From: Natronoplasma sp964602715
GTDB taxonomy: Archaea; Thermoplasmatota; Thermoplasmata; Halarchaeoplasmatales; Halarchaeoplasmataceae
Direction: 5' to 3'
Assembly: GCA_964602715.1 (NCBI GenBank)
Contig: CAZRSB010000008.1
Span: 1 to 58,280, forward strand
DNA length: 58,280 bases
Positions 44,224 through 52,691 of this stretch are shown in pieces. The position numbers and the translations under genes are program-made. The notes beneath the pieces are model-generated. The model did not search any database and had not been told where the DNA came from. It was given only the letters and a program-made list of their open reading frames with translations. How positions within the stretch are numbered: position 1 is the first letter of the stretch; each line of letters starts with the position of its first letter.

Positions 44224-44323
44224 AATCAAATTCCTTAAATCAAACGAAACCACCGGATTCATGAAGATGTTTTGGGAATCAAATTCCCAATATCGAATGG
44301 ATGCTCCGCATTCATGAAGATGT
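44224..44323. repeat. two decayed 47-nt direct repeats, period 53
   Basis: AATCAAATTCC occurs at 44224 and 44277 and ATTCATGAAGATGT at 44257 and 44310, with identical 33-nt internal offsets; the parts between are only partly conserved (both have CCG just before the second block). The rest of 44079-44398 contains no gene I can support. Confidence 0.6.
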
Positions 44324-44398
44324 AAAGAAAACTAAATAATCAAAGAAAAGTCGTGTCCTTGACTATAATTTTTAATACTTTAAAATCAATTCAAAAAT

Positions 44399-44740
44399 AT
44401 GAAAAATAAGAGAAGAGTGATCCTTGGAGTTTTAGCAGGAGCACTTCTTGGTATTCTCTGCATTATAGGCGTTGGTTGGAGGATAGGATTCGAAGGAAAC
44501 TGGATGTTCTTATTTTCGATGTGGTACAATAGAGTCGTGATGGGTCTTCTGATAGGTCTCGCCTATTACGTTGAACTCATAAAATCTGATAAAAACTATA
44601 TCCTCCGAGGATTAGTCCTAGGTCTTGTGGTCACCTCTGCAATCACTTTTACCAGCGAATTTAGAGATTGGCCCAGCTTTTTAGCGGGGATTGCATATGG
44701 GCCTATAATAGATCTAGTGGCCACAAAGTATAGTGCTTAG
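44399..44740 (+). CDS. small membrane protein of unknown function
   Basis: 113 residues with a basic N-terminus (KNKRR) and four hydrophobic segments (about 8-28, 44-59, 68-84, 90-107). I do not recognise the family. A TATA-like TTTTTAATACTTTAAA lies about 25-30 nt upstream and the ATG follows AT-rich DNA, so a leaderless mRNA is likely. The next membrane protein begins 45 nt downstream on the same strand. Confidence 0.55.
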   Translation: MKNKRRVILGVLAGALLGILCIIGVGWRIGFEGNWMFLFSMWYNRVVMGLLIGLAYYVELIKSDKNYILRGLVLGLVVTSAITFTSEFRDWPSFLAGIAYGPIIDLVATKYSA

Positions 44741-44785
44741 AGAAAAGAGAATACTTTAAATCATACGAAGAACGTCTAGTACTTT

Positions 44786-45784
44786 ATGGGTGTGAGAAGA
44801 GTTTTAATGCTGATCTTTACAATAATGATGATAACAGGGGTCTCTATTGCTGTAGCTCACGTTCCAAGAACTGCTGAAGAAAACGAAAGTTTAGAAACTG
44901 CTATGGTAATAGAAGATCCTATAAAATCCTGGGCGATATATTCTGAGCTTCTATGTGGTGAAGTTGCGAACTACTTTGAGATGGAAATGGAAGAGGGAGA
45001 AAGGCTCTATCTTAATCTATTGACATCTGAAAACAAAAATTTCGTACCTAGTCTAGCGGTCATGGGCCCAGGAATAGATGTAAATGAGTCAACTCCAGAT
45101 TTTGTTGAACGGCCACCATATTTAGGAGTAAAAGTCATCGAAGGAGTAATAGGTGAAAAAGAGTATGAACCCTTTACACCTGGAAGCTACTATCATCCAG
45201 CGCGATTCGATGAGAAAGTAGATGAATCTGGAACGTATTATGTCGTGGTTTACAACGAAGAAGAAACAGGAGGTAATTACGGTCTCGCAGTTGGTTATCA
45301 AGAAACTTGGAGTCCGATAGAATGGATCAAACTTCCTTTAGATGTGGTCAACATCCGTATATGGGAAGGACAGTCAATTTGGCATATCTTTACTCCTATG
45401 ATAACTGTATTGACTGTGGGTTTTTCTTGGACATGCTGGAAATATTACAATAATGGATGGCCAAAAAACACAAGAGAGTGGTGTCTTATAACTTCTAGTC
45501 TTCTTTACATCGGCAGTGGAGCAATGATGGTGATGCAGATGATTATCGCCTCGAATAAATCAAGTCCTGGCTTAGCTGTGATAGTCACGATCATATTTGC
45601 CTCATTACCCCTCATACTTGGTTACAAACTCTGGCAAAAATCGTTAGATTTTAAAAGGCCTGAAAAATGGGATAGAGTCAAAGTGATAGTTTATGGTCTC
45701 TTAGGTTTTTTAGTTTGGGCTGGCCTAGTAATAGGCCCTATCATCGCTTTGAGCTCAGCTCTTCTGCCTTCAAGAGAAGCTTAA
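44786..45784 (+). CDS. exported and membrane-anchored protein of unknown function
   Basis: 332 residues. A signal-peptide-like helix at about 6-24 (LMLIFTIMMITGVSIAVAH) is followed by an extracellular beta-rich domain of about 150 residues with MEMEEGERLYLNLL and ESGTYYVVVYNEEETGGNYGLAVGY, resembling pre-peptidase C-terminal (PPC-like) beta-sandwiches. Four C-terminal transmembrane helices follow (about 203-220, 231-250, 260-280, 300-325). No catalytic motif is visible. Probably cotranscribed with the 113-residue membrane protein upstream. Confidence 0.6.
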   Translation: MGVRRVLMLIFTIMMITGVSIAVAHVPRTAEENESLETAMVIEDPIKSWAIYSELLCGEVANYFEMEMEEGERLYLNLLTSENKNFVPSLAVMGPGIDVNESTPDFVERPPYLGVKVIEGVIGEKEYEPFTPGSYYHPARFDEKVDESGTYYVVVYNEEETGGNYGLAVGYQETWSPIEWIKLPLDVVNIRIWEGQSIWHIFTPMITVLTVGFSWTCWKYYNNGWPKNTREWCLITSSLLYIGSGAMMVMQMIIASNKSSPGLAVIVTIIFASLPLILGYKLWQKSLDFKRPEKWDRVKVIVYGLLGFLVWAGLVIGPIIALSSALLPSREA

Positions 45785-45796
45785 AACGAAATCCTT

Positions 45797-46013
45797 TCAT
45801 TCGTTAGGTTTAAATCTTCTTTTGTTCTCATAAGGACGAACAAATCGCTGATAATCCTCTTTTGGAACATCTTTTAAATGCTTTTTATTAACAACTATAG
45901 TTTCAAATTTTTTACATCCACAGAACATTCTTCTCAAGTTTGATTTCTTATCTATCAACCAAAGCTTTCCCTCTTTCTCCTATAACGGTAAAAACCCTAG
46001 TCCAATGGATCAA
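45797..46013 (-). pseudogene. remnant of a small gene with a frameshift
   Basis: Two adjacent minus-strand frames read as one coherent protein if a shift is allowed in the purine tract near 45963-45975. The first gives LIHWTRVFTVIGERGK, the second LWLIDKKSNLRRMFCGC and continues to a stop at 45797. The second part alone could start at ATG 45928 (43 residues, ending RRFKPNE). A TATA-like TTATATAAATTT lies upstream at 46064-46075. I do not recognise the family. Without the shift this could be a short real gene; the rest of 45785-46080 holds nothing else. Confidence 0.4.
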
Positions 46014-46080
46014 GTTCGCCTTCGTTTATCTGTTCACTTTTTGTATAGAATAATAGGCAGATCTTATATAAATTTGATTT

Positions 46081-47289
46081 TCATGATCGGTTAGAAATCA
46101 TCAGATCCTCTAAATTATCAAGCAGTTTTCGCTCTGATATTGCCGGTAAATATCCAATATGTTCAGATTCTTCTGAATAGGTATCGTAGATGAGACCCTC
46201 TCTTGCCAATTTTTTGTTGACCAAACCAAAGATATAGTGCCATGCCTGTATAAAGAACTCATCAAATGGAACTCCATTTTTCATAGGCCTAGTCACTTCA
46301 AAATCAGATTTCAAATAGTCCCAATTTTGATCAAGCCAATCCTTTAGTATAGGAACAAGAGGTTCTATGCATTTGGCTATCATATCCATATCTTCTTCTG
46401 TAAAGTAAGGTATGGAGATATAGTAAGTCCCGTCCTCTTTTTCAATGTAATCCATCTTTTCCAACATGATGACTTTTTTTTCTGATGAAGGGTTCCTCTT
46501 TAACTCTTCTAATTCATCAGTATCGATACCTTCTTTACCTATCAATTCGATTATTTTGGCCAGTTCTAAAGCTAATTCTCTCCTTTTTTCAAATAGCAGA
46601 GACCTATACTCTTTTCCTCCAGGAAAATCAAAATCATAAAACTGATGCAGGATGTCGGGAAGTGTATTTCTTTTTGTGGTCGAATTATGATCTCCAAAAG
46701 TATGGAAAATATGATCCATATCAGGAACCATATGTCCTCCCCAATATATCTCTTTCAACATTCCTTCATTTTGTTTTTCACCCCATAGGATATATTCGTT
46801 TCCTCCGGGTTGGGGTTTTAAATTGTTAGCTATCTCCCACTCTCTGAAAAAGGTCAGCGAGCCCCAATCTAAAAAGTAGCATCCTATTATAAAGAACGCA
46901 AGTTTTTCTTTACTCACTCTATCGTTTTCATATTTGGAAAGTATCGTTTTGATTTTTTCTTCTTTAGACATTATTTTCTTTACTAACTCTTCAGCGTAAT
47001 TTTCGCATATCTTGAACATCAGTTCGTTATCTCCTTCATCTAGAAAAGTAAAATTAACGTATATCTTACCATCTTCCACCTTAAGAGTGTTTAGATTCAG
47101 CAACTTTTTTAGCTCTCCTTCAATATAAGAATATTTTGAAAAAAATTCCTTCTTATACATCGGATTTCGATTCAATTTTGCTATTATGTGTTTGACTCTA
47201 TCTTTGTTAAGGGTGACTAAAGGATTGTTTTCTTTAGAGGTGTTATGCCAATCTAGGTCCCCGCATATGCCAAATTGTGTTTCTGTCAT
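46081..47289 (-). CDS. 402-residue protein of unknown function with an internal duplication
   Basis: I do not recognise a family. A segment around residues 68-106 (NTLKVEDGKIYVNFTFLDEGD) is echoed around 288-325 (DYIEKEDGTYYISIPYFTEED), each preceded by helical, charged sequence and followed by a helix rich in I/L/A, suggesting two winged-helix-like repeats. The middle part is aromatic-rich (LDWGSLTFFREWEIANNLKP, HIFHTFGDHNS) with several His and Asp that could bind metal. It has its own TATA-like GTATATAC near 47309. Soluble, no signal peptide. Confidence 0.6.
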   Translation of the reverse strand: MTETQFGICGDLDWHNTSKENNPLVTLNKDRVKHIIAKLNRNPMYKKEFFSKYSYIEGELKKLLNLNTLKVEDGKIYVNFTFLDEGDNELMFKICENYAEELVKKIMSKEEKIKTILSKYENDRVSKEKLAFFIIGCYFLDWGSLTFFREWEIANNLKPQPGGNEYILWGEKQNEGMLKEIYWGGHMVPDMDHIFHTFGDHNSTTKRNTLPDILHQFYDFDFPGGKEYRSLLFEKRRELALELAKIIELIGKEGIDTDELEELKRNPSSEKKVIMLEKMDYIEKEDGTYYISIPYFTEEDMDMIAKCIEPLVPILKDWLDQNWDYLKSDFEVTRPMKNGVPFDEFFIQAWHYIFGLVNKKLAREGLIYDTYSEESEHIGYLPAISERKLLDNLEDLMISNRS

Positions 47290-47349
47290 GATAAATAAGG
47301 TGTAGGCGCGTATATACGTATTATGGAACTCAAATTTTTTGATTTTCTC

Positions 47350-47439
47350 TTATTTATTCAAACCAACTATACCATCAGGATGTACTCCTACATCTATCCT
47401 TCTCTTTTTTACTTCAAAAATTCTTTCATCGCAGCCCAC
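47350..47439 (-). other. very short open frame (29 codons, GTG start)
   Basis: GTG at 47439 opens a frame reading MGCDERIFEVKKRRIDVGV and ending HPDGIVGLNK. The amino-acid pattern looks protein-like, resembling the C-terminal end of a longer protein, so it may be a remnant or a leader peptide for the 402-residue gene 61 nt downstream. The remaining bases of 47290-47557 are AT-rich with no other feature. Confidence 0.2.
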
Positions 47440-47557
47440 CTATCGTTGATATGAGTAAGAGATCTATTTCAAATCATCCTCTAGATTTTTCGATTTAAAT
47501 ACATTCTAACAAAAATGATATTAACTTTGATCTATTATTAACTTTAAAGGTGGTTTG

Positions 47558-48958
47558 ATGGATTTAGCTATTAAAGATACTACGCTGCTCACCATGAAAA
47601 ATGACACTCCAACTATAATAGAAAATGGGGCCATAGGTGTAAGTTTTGACAAGATAGACTTCGTTGGAAAGACACGGGACTTAGAGGAGGCTAATTATAG
47701 TAAAGTCCTTAAAAGGCCGAATCACGTAACCATGCCAGGACTAATAGATTCTCATATTCATTCAGGATTAACAATACTTAGAGGAACGGCTCAAGATGTT
47801 CCTGAAAAAGAATGGATGGACAAGGCTCTAGGACCTATCACAAAACACATGGATAATGAAGATAAACTCGCTGGTTCTAAACTTGGAGTTCTTGAGGGAT
47901 TACGCTCTGGAACCACCACATTTTCTGAATTCACATCTGATCTTGAAGAGATTATTGAAAAAGTATATCGACCATATGGTGCAAGAGTAGTAGGTGCTGA
48001 AACCATCAACGAAGTAGTAGATAGTAAAGGTGATGTGTACACTCTAGAGAGAGCCGAAGAGAAACTTAAGAAGACTGAAGAACTGTTCAAACGATATTCA
48101 CAGAGTGATATGATTGAATTAATGTATGGTCCTCAGGCTCTTGATATGGTTACAATAGATACATTAAAGATCATATATGAGAGAGCCTTAGAGAAAAATA
48201 GACCTGTGCATATGCATGTGGCCCAAGGAGGTAGGGAAAAAGAACAGATAAAAAAGAGGTTTGGAACCACAACGGTCGAAAAACTAGATGAAGAAAATAT
48301 GTTAGGGAAAAATCTCTTGGCGGCACATTGCCACGCTACTACAAAGGAAGAAAAGAACAAGATGGTTGAAAATGATGTGAAAATGGTCGGGTGTCCAAGT
48401 TCCATAGTAATGATAGATGGCATAGTACCCCCCATAAAAGAATATCTTGAAATTGGAGGTATCGTTGGTATCGGTTCTGATCAAGCTCCAGGAAACGGTG
48501 CTCATAATTTATTCAGGGAGATGAGAACCATCAATATACTTACTAAATGTAAAGAGAGCGATCCAGCATCTTTAAAACCTTGGGAAACATTACTTCTAGC
48601 AACGAAGATGGGAGCTAGGGCAATAGGTTTAGAAGAGAGTATTGGTAGTCTCGAAGAAGGAAAAAAAGCGGATATTATCACCGTTGATATGGGGAATTTA
48701 AATTTGACTCCAACCATACATGATCCCTTTCATAACATAATACCCAATTTGGTGTATTCTTCTACAGGATTTGAGGTGAACGACGTAATAATCAACGGTA
48801 AAAAAATAATAATAAACGGTAGTTTCATCGAGATTGACGAAAATAAAATTAAGGACAAACTAGATAAGAGAGCAAAAGATCTTCTTAAAAGATCAGAAGA
48901 TGACTGGATCTCTGCTGATTCGAGTATGGTAAAATATCAGAGAGATGGACACATTTAA
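47558..48958 (+). CDS. amidohydrolase of the ATZ/TRZ (MTA/SAH deaminase-like) family
   Basis: 466-residue metal-dependent hydrolase. DSHIHSGLTILRGTAQDVPEKEWM carries the two metal His, followed by LGVLEGLRSGTTTFSEF. MHVAQGG has the third His, LLAAHCHAT the fourth and GSDQAPGNGAHNLF the metal Asp. The residue after HVA, normally Glu in deaminases of this family, is Gln, so classical MTA/SAH or cytosine-like deamination is doubtful. GGTGGTTTG precedes the ATG. No pathway neighbours. Confidence 0.8.
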   Translation: MDLAIKDTTLLTMKNDTPTIIENGAIGVSFDKIDFVGKTRDLEEANYSKVLKRPNHVTMPGLIDSHIHSGLTILRGTAQDVPEKEWMDKALGPITKHMDNEDKLAGSKLGVLEGLRSGTTTFSEFTSDLEEIIEKVYRPYGARVVGAETINEVVDSKGDVYTLERAEEKLKKTEELFKRYSQSDMIELMYGPQALDMVTIDTLKIIYERALEKNRPVHMHVAQGGREKEQIKKRFGTTTVEKLDEENMLGKNLLAAHCHATTKEEKNKMVENDVKMVGCPSSIVMIDGIVPPIKEYLEIGGIVGIGSDQAPGNGAHNLFREMRTINILTKCKESDPASLKPWETLLLATKMGARAIGLEESIGSLEEGKKADIITVDMGNLNLTPTIHDPFHNIIPNLVYSSTGFEVNDVIINGKKIIINGSFIEIDENKIKDKLDKRAKDLLKRSEDDWISADSSMVKYQRDGHI

Positions 48959-49027
48959 GATTTGAAGCATAATTTTAACACAATTTTAATATAACATAGA
49001 AGCGTTATATGAGGTGAGGTAGAAACT

Positions 49028-49501
49028 ATGGTGAAAATCAAAAGAAAAGGATCAGTCAAATTTATAACTAAAGAATATTCGGGACCGATAGACAAATTGC
49101 CCTTCAAAGATTACTTTGAAGATCTAAAAAAGAGAGCTAAAAAGAAAAGAGCTAAACCCTATGGGAAACCAGTAGCTTTTTATTATCATGATTTTAGTAA
49201 ATCTTTAGAAAGTCATTTCAGAGTTGATATAGGAAAGCCGGTTAGGGAACTAGTGAAAGCAGACAAAGGGTATAAGTTTAAGTTTTTACCCACTATGAAA
49301 AGAGCGGTGAAAAAGTTCCATGGTACGCTTGATGATTATGAGGAAGCATATAAGGAGATGTATGAATACATTGAAGAAGAAGGTCTAGAACAATATGGGG
49401 AGAGGATGGAAAAATTTATCAAGATCCCTAAAGAAGTTGATGGGGATCTGAAGATAAAAAGTGAATTGCAGATTCCAGTAGAAAAACCTGCTAAAAGCTG
49501 A
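49028..49501 (+). CDS. GyrI-like small-molecule binding domain protein
   Basis: 157 residues. The GyrI-like/AraC-effector fold is suggested by PFKDYFEDLKKRAKKKRAKPYGKPVAFYYHD, FRVDIGKPV and the repeated half FLPTMKRAVKKFHGTLDDYEEAYKEMYEYIEEEGL, a tandem SHS2-like arrangement. It lacks a DNA-binding domain, so it is a stand-alone ligand binder or hydrolase-like protein. Very lysine-rich N-terminal half. GGTGAGGTAGAAACT precedes the ATG. Convergent with korB, 1 nt apart. Confidence 0.72.
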   Translation: MVKIKRKGSVKFITKEYSGPIDKLPFKDYFEDLKKRAKKKRAKPYGKPVAFYYHDFSKSLESHFRVDIGKPVRELVKADKGYKFKFLPTMKRAVKKFHGTLDDYEEAYKEMYEYIEEEGLEQYGERMEKFIKIPKEVDGDLKIKSELQIPVEKPAKS

Positions 49502-49502
49502 C

Positions 49503-50405
49503 TCACTTGGATTCTATAATATGATCCTCAAACATCGATTCAAACCCTTTTTCATCAAACATGATCTCCCTATCTTCTCTTTTTAATTGTTTACAGGGTG
49601 GTCTTTCATCGTATTTTCCTAATTTTTTATTGAGCCTTTCTCCGAAGGTTTCTGTATCTTCGTCCTTGTAAAATACACCTATTGGAATCCTTTCTTTAAT
49701 ATTTGATTCTTTAACAGCTTCTATCATATCATCTTTGACTTTCGAGTTCTTATCTCCTACTTTTTCTATCCTTTTTTTGAAGTAATCCGAGGTGTGAATG
49801 TCATTATAGGTGACACAGGGCTGCATAATGTCTAAAAAAGCCGCCCCATCATGTTTGATTCCCTTTTTTATCATCTCTTTAAGATGATCCGAATCCATGG
49901 CAAAACTTCTAGCTACCTGGGTAAATCCTGATATCAATGCTAAAGGAATGGGTTCCACTGCTCCATGTATGTTGGATGAAGTGAGAGCTTTGGTTTGAGT
50001 ATCTTTGGATAAAGTAGGAGATGCCTGTCCTTTGGTCAAACCATAGACACGATTATTATGTAAGATGACCAAAACATCGAGGTTCCTTCTTCCCAAGGCT
50101 ACAAAATGTCCAGCTCCTATGCCGAATAGATCTCCATCCCCACCATTGATTATCACGTTCAAATCAGGATTGGCAAGTTTAATTCCGGTGGCAAAAGGTA
50201 TCGCTCTGCCGTGTAGGGTATGAACCCCGCTAACGTCGACAAAATGGGGCATCTTTCCAGAACATCCGATCCCTGAAACTAAAACTGTGTTCTCTGGCTC
50301 AAGTTCAAGTTCGGAGAACGCCCTATAGATGCTTGAGACTATTCCAAAATTCCCACATCCCGGGCACCAATCGATCCAGTTTTCAGTTCCGTATTCACGA
50401 CCCAT
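49503..50405 (-). CDS. korB: 2-oxoacid:ferredoxin oxidoreductase, beta subunit
   Basis: Thiamine-diphosphate subunit that decarboxylates a 2-oxoacid and passes electrons to ferredoxin. WCPGCGNFGIVSSI near residue 14 and GCSGKMPHF near 48 hold conserved Cys; the TPP/Mg motif is INGGDGDLFGIGAGHF near 85-100 with HNNRVYGLTKGQASPT near 115. 300 residues. Overlaps the alpha subunit gene by 11 nt. The substrate (2-oxoglutarate, pyruvate or branched-chain 2-oxoacids) cannot be fixed by sequence alone. Confidence 0.9.
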   Translation of the reverse strand: MGREYGTENWIDWCPGCGNFGIVSSIYRAFSELELEPENTVLVSGIGCSGKMPHFVDVSGVHTLHGRAIPFATGIKLANPDLNVIINGGDGDLFGIGAGHFVALGRRNLDVLVILHNNRVYGLTKGQASPTLSKDTQTKALTSSNIHGAVEPIPLALISGFTQVARSFAMDSDHLKEMIKKGIKHDGAAFLDIMQPCVTYNDIHTSDYFKKRIEKVGDKNSKVKDDMIEAVKESNIKERIPIGVFYKDEDTETFGERLNKKLGKYDERPPCKQLKREDREIMFDEKGFESMFEDHIIESK

Positions 50406-52269
50406 GTTTCAGCACCTCCCTTTGACTTTCACCAGAGAGTATTCTATTGATGCTATCTTTTACTTCATCTTGGAACATGGGTCTTCCTGTAAACTTTACA
50501 ACTTCATTTTCAATTTTTATACCTGTATTCAACTTTATTAAGTCAGATATTCTAACTGAATAACTATGTTCAACTGCTATAACTTTTTGTGATCCTTTCA
50601 ATGTTCGTTCAACAAGTTCTTTAGGAAATGGAGAAAACATCTTCAAATGAAGATATGCGGTATTGTCCAATTCCTCCATGATATCAAGAATAACGTTCTT
50701 GACTGATCCCCATCCAACTATTATATTATCTGCATTTTCAGATCCAAAATAAATAGCTTTATCTTCATTTTTGATTTTATCATCTGCTATTTCCAACTTT
50801 TCCATTCTTTTTCTTTGCATGTTTACTCTTATCTCAGGATCTTCGGTGACATGCCCTTTTTTACTGTGCTCACTACCCGTATACCACATTACTTCTTCTC
50901 CTAAAAATGCTCTTTCTGATATTGCCCCCTCAGAAAATCTATTGTATTCCTCACCATTGCCATCGAATAAATTACCTCTTTCGATCTGTAGTTTTTCAAG
51001 ATCGGGAAGGGGGATGGTTTTGACCATGTTGGCTAAATATTTATCTAATAGATGAATTACTGGAGTCTGATATTTCTCGGCCAGATTGAAAACTTTAATT
51101 GCGTCTTCAAATGCTTCTTCGTGATCACCAGAAGTCAAAATTATTCTTGGAAAACATCCATGTGAAGAATAAAGTGCATTCATGAGATCTTCTTGGCTAC
51201 CTCTTGTTGGCATTCCCGTGCTGGGGCCCCCTCTCTGGTAATAAGTTATGACTATAGGAACTTCATTTATACCTGCCCAGCCTAATCCTTCGACCATTAA
51301 GGCAAATCCCGGTCCACTAGTAGATGTTGCACTTCTAGCACCGGTCAAAGCAGCTCCAATACATGAGGTGATAGCTGCTATTTCATCCTCTGTTTGGAGT
51401 ACGAGAACGCCATCTTTTTTGTCAGAAGAGTTTTTATCGATGAAAAAGCTTTCATCCGCAGCGGGAGTTATTGGATAATAACTTTGAAAGCTCAAACCAC
51501 CCGCCATTTTACCCATCGCTGTTATTTCATTACCATTGACTATCATTAGCTTATCTTGTTCGATTTCTGGTGAACTCAATGATAAAGAGTAACTGTAATC
51601 GTCTTCTACCATATCAGACACATAATTAGAAAGAAAAATATTTTGTTCAGCGATTTTAGTTTTTTCTTCAAATTTATTTTTTATCCCTTTTTTTACTGCC
51701 TTTTTGTCTAGATCGGTAATACCAGCTATTGAGCCAATGAGTATTGAGCTGATATATCTAGAAGCTTGAGAACTAGACATCTCATATTCTTTTTGGAGGC
51801 TTTCAAGTATTGAAGGGAAATCGAGATCAATTATTTTTAAATCCCTAGTCTCCTCTAGATATTTTACTAATGATTTTAAATCTCCTTCGATTCCTAGTCT
51901 GTTGAATTTTTTTGCTAATCTTTCTTTCAGAGGGTCTTCCATACTTTTTATTTTCGTTAGTTTTTTTTCTTTATTTGAACGATCGTAGATGATGAAACCA
52001 TCTTCTTTTACATCTTGGAAATGGGTAAAAAACGTTTCAGTGTCCATGCACCCTAAAAGCTCCACTTTAGATGATAAAGAACGAGATTCCCTCGTAGAAG
52101 ACACTCGAGCATGTACATAACTGTGTCTACCCTTTATATTTGAATAATACTCCCTATCCATTATGACTCCAAATCCTGAGGTGGCAAACGCCTTAGTGAG
52201 TATTTGTGCCGTAGTTTCAAGACCAGCACCTTGAGCACCACCGATGATAAAATTTAGATTTTTAATCAT
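50395..52269 (-). CDS. korA: 2-oxoacid:ferredoxin oxidoreductase, alpha subunit with fused gamma domain
   Basis: About 624 residues. The N-terminal roughly 210 residues are the gamma domain (FIIGGAQGAGLETTAQILTKAF). The alpha domain begins with GNEITAMGKMAGGLSFQSYYPITPAADES and contains LQTEDEIAAITSCIGAALTGARSATSTSGPGF and TYYQRGGPSTGMPTRGSQED, residues that line the 2-oxoacid site. ATG at 52269 is better spaced from TGAGATGAT than the ATG at 52278. Downstream of a Cys-rich protein and upstream of korB, all in one operon. Confidence 0.9.
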   Translation of the reverse strand: MIKNLNFIIGGAQGAGLETTAQILTKAFATSGFGVIMDREYYSNIKGRHSYVHARVSSTRESRSLSSKVELLGCMDTETFFTHFQDVKEDGFIIYDRSNKEKKLTKIKSMEDPLKERLAKKFNRLGIEGDLKSLVKYLEETRDLKIIDLDFPSILESLQKEYEMSSSQASRYISSILIGSIAGITDLDKKAVKKGIKNKFEEKTKIAEQNIFLSNYVSDMVEDDYSYSLSLSSPEIEQDKLMIVNGNEITAMGKMAGGLSFQSYYPITPAADESFFIDKNSSDKKDGVLVLQTEDEIAAITSCIGAALTGARSATSTSGPGFALMVEGLGWAGINEVPIVITYYQRGGPSTGMPTRGSQEDLMNALYSSHGCFPRIILTSGDHEEAFEDAIKVFNLAEKYQTPVIHLLDKYLANMVKTIPLPDLEKLQIERGNLFDGNGEEYNRFSEGAISERAFLGEEVMWYTGSEHSKKGHVTEDPEIRVNMQRKRMEKLEIADDKIKNEDKAIYFGSENADNIIVGWGSVKNVILDIMEELDNTAYLHLKMFSPFPKELVERTLKGSQKVIAVEHSYSVRISDLIKLNTGIKIENEVVKFTGRPMFQDEVKDSINRILSGESQREVLKHGS

Positions 52270-52279
52270 ATTTATCATC

Positions 52280-52579
52280 TCAACCAGCAGTTGGGGAATC
52301 TTCTGAAGCTACATCATCTGAAAGTTCATCTAGTCTTAGTTTTCCTTTTTTATGGTTCTCAATTTCTTCAATGGAAAAGATAGGTTCACCACAACTGATG
52401 CAATATATCCATCCTCTATCCTCTAAGATCTCTTTTATTTTTTTGATATCAATATCTTTTTGCCCTTTACATTTTTCTTTTTTTGTGATCAATCTATCTT
52501 CGTCTAAACACAGCCCGATAAAATCATAAGAATCATGTTTAACAAAATAGTCACAGTCTTCACAACCTTTTTCTCCCAA
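52280..52579 (-). CDS. Cys-rich small protein upstream of korAB
   Basis: About 99 residues. GCEDCDYF, a Cys in GLCLDED, another in KCKGQKD and CISCGE give six cysteines, consistent with a zinc or Fe-S site. I do not recognise the family. Start: TTG at 52579 is 6 nt from GAGGTG; the longer frame from GTG at 52588 would start inside that site. The stop lies 10 nt before the korA ATG, so this is the first gene of the operon and may assist the oxidoreductase. Confidence 0.55.
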   Translation of the reverse strand: MGEKGCEDCDYFVKHDSYDFIGLCLDEDRLITKKEKCKGQKDIDIKKIKEILEDRGWIYCISCGEPIFSIEEIENHKKGKLRLDELSDDVASEDSPTAG

Positions 52580-52691
52580 TCTAGGCACCTCTCATGATTA
52601 TTATGGTGTCAAGCTATTTAAAGATTAACAGACTGCTATCGGAATATTTTAATATCTTGTTTCTAATCATAATGAAAATGGGTGCAATCGA

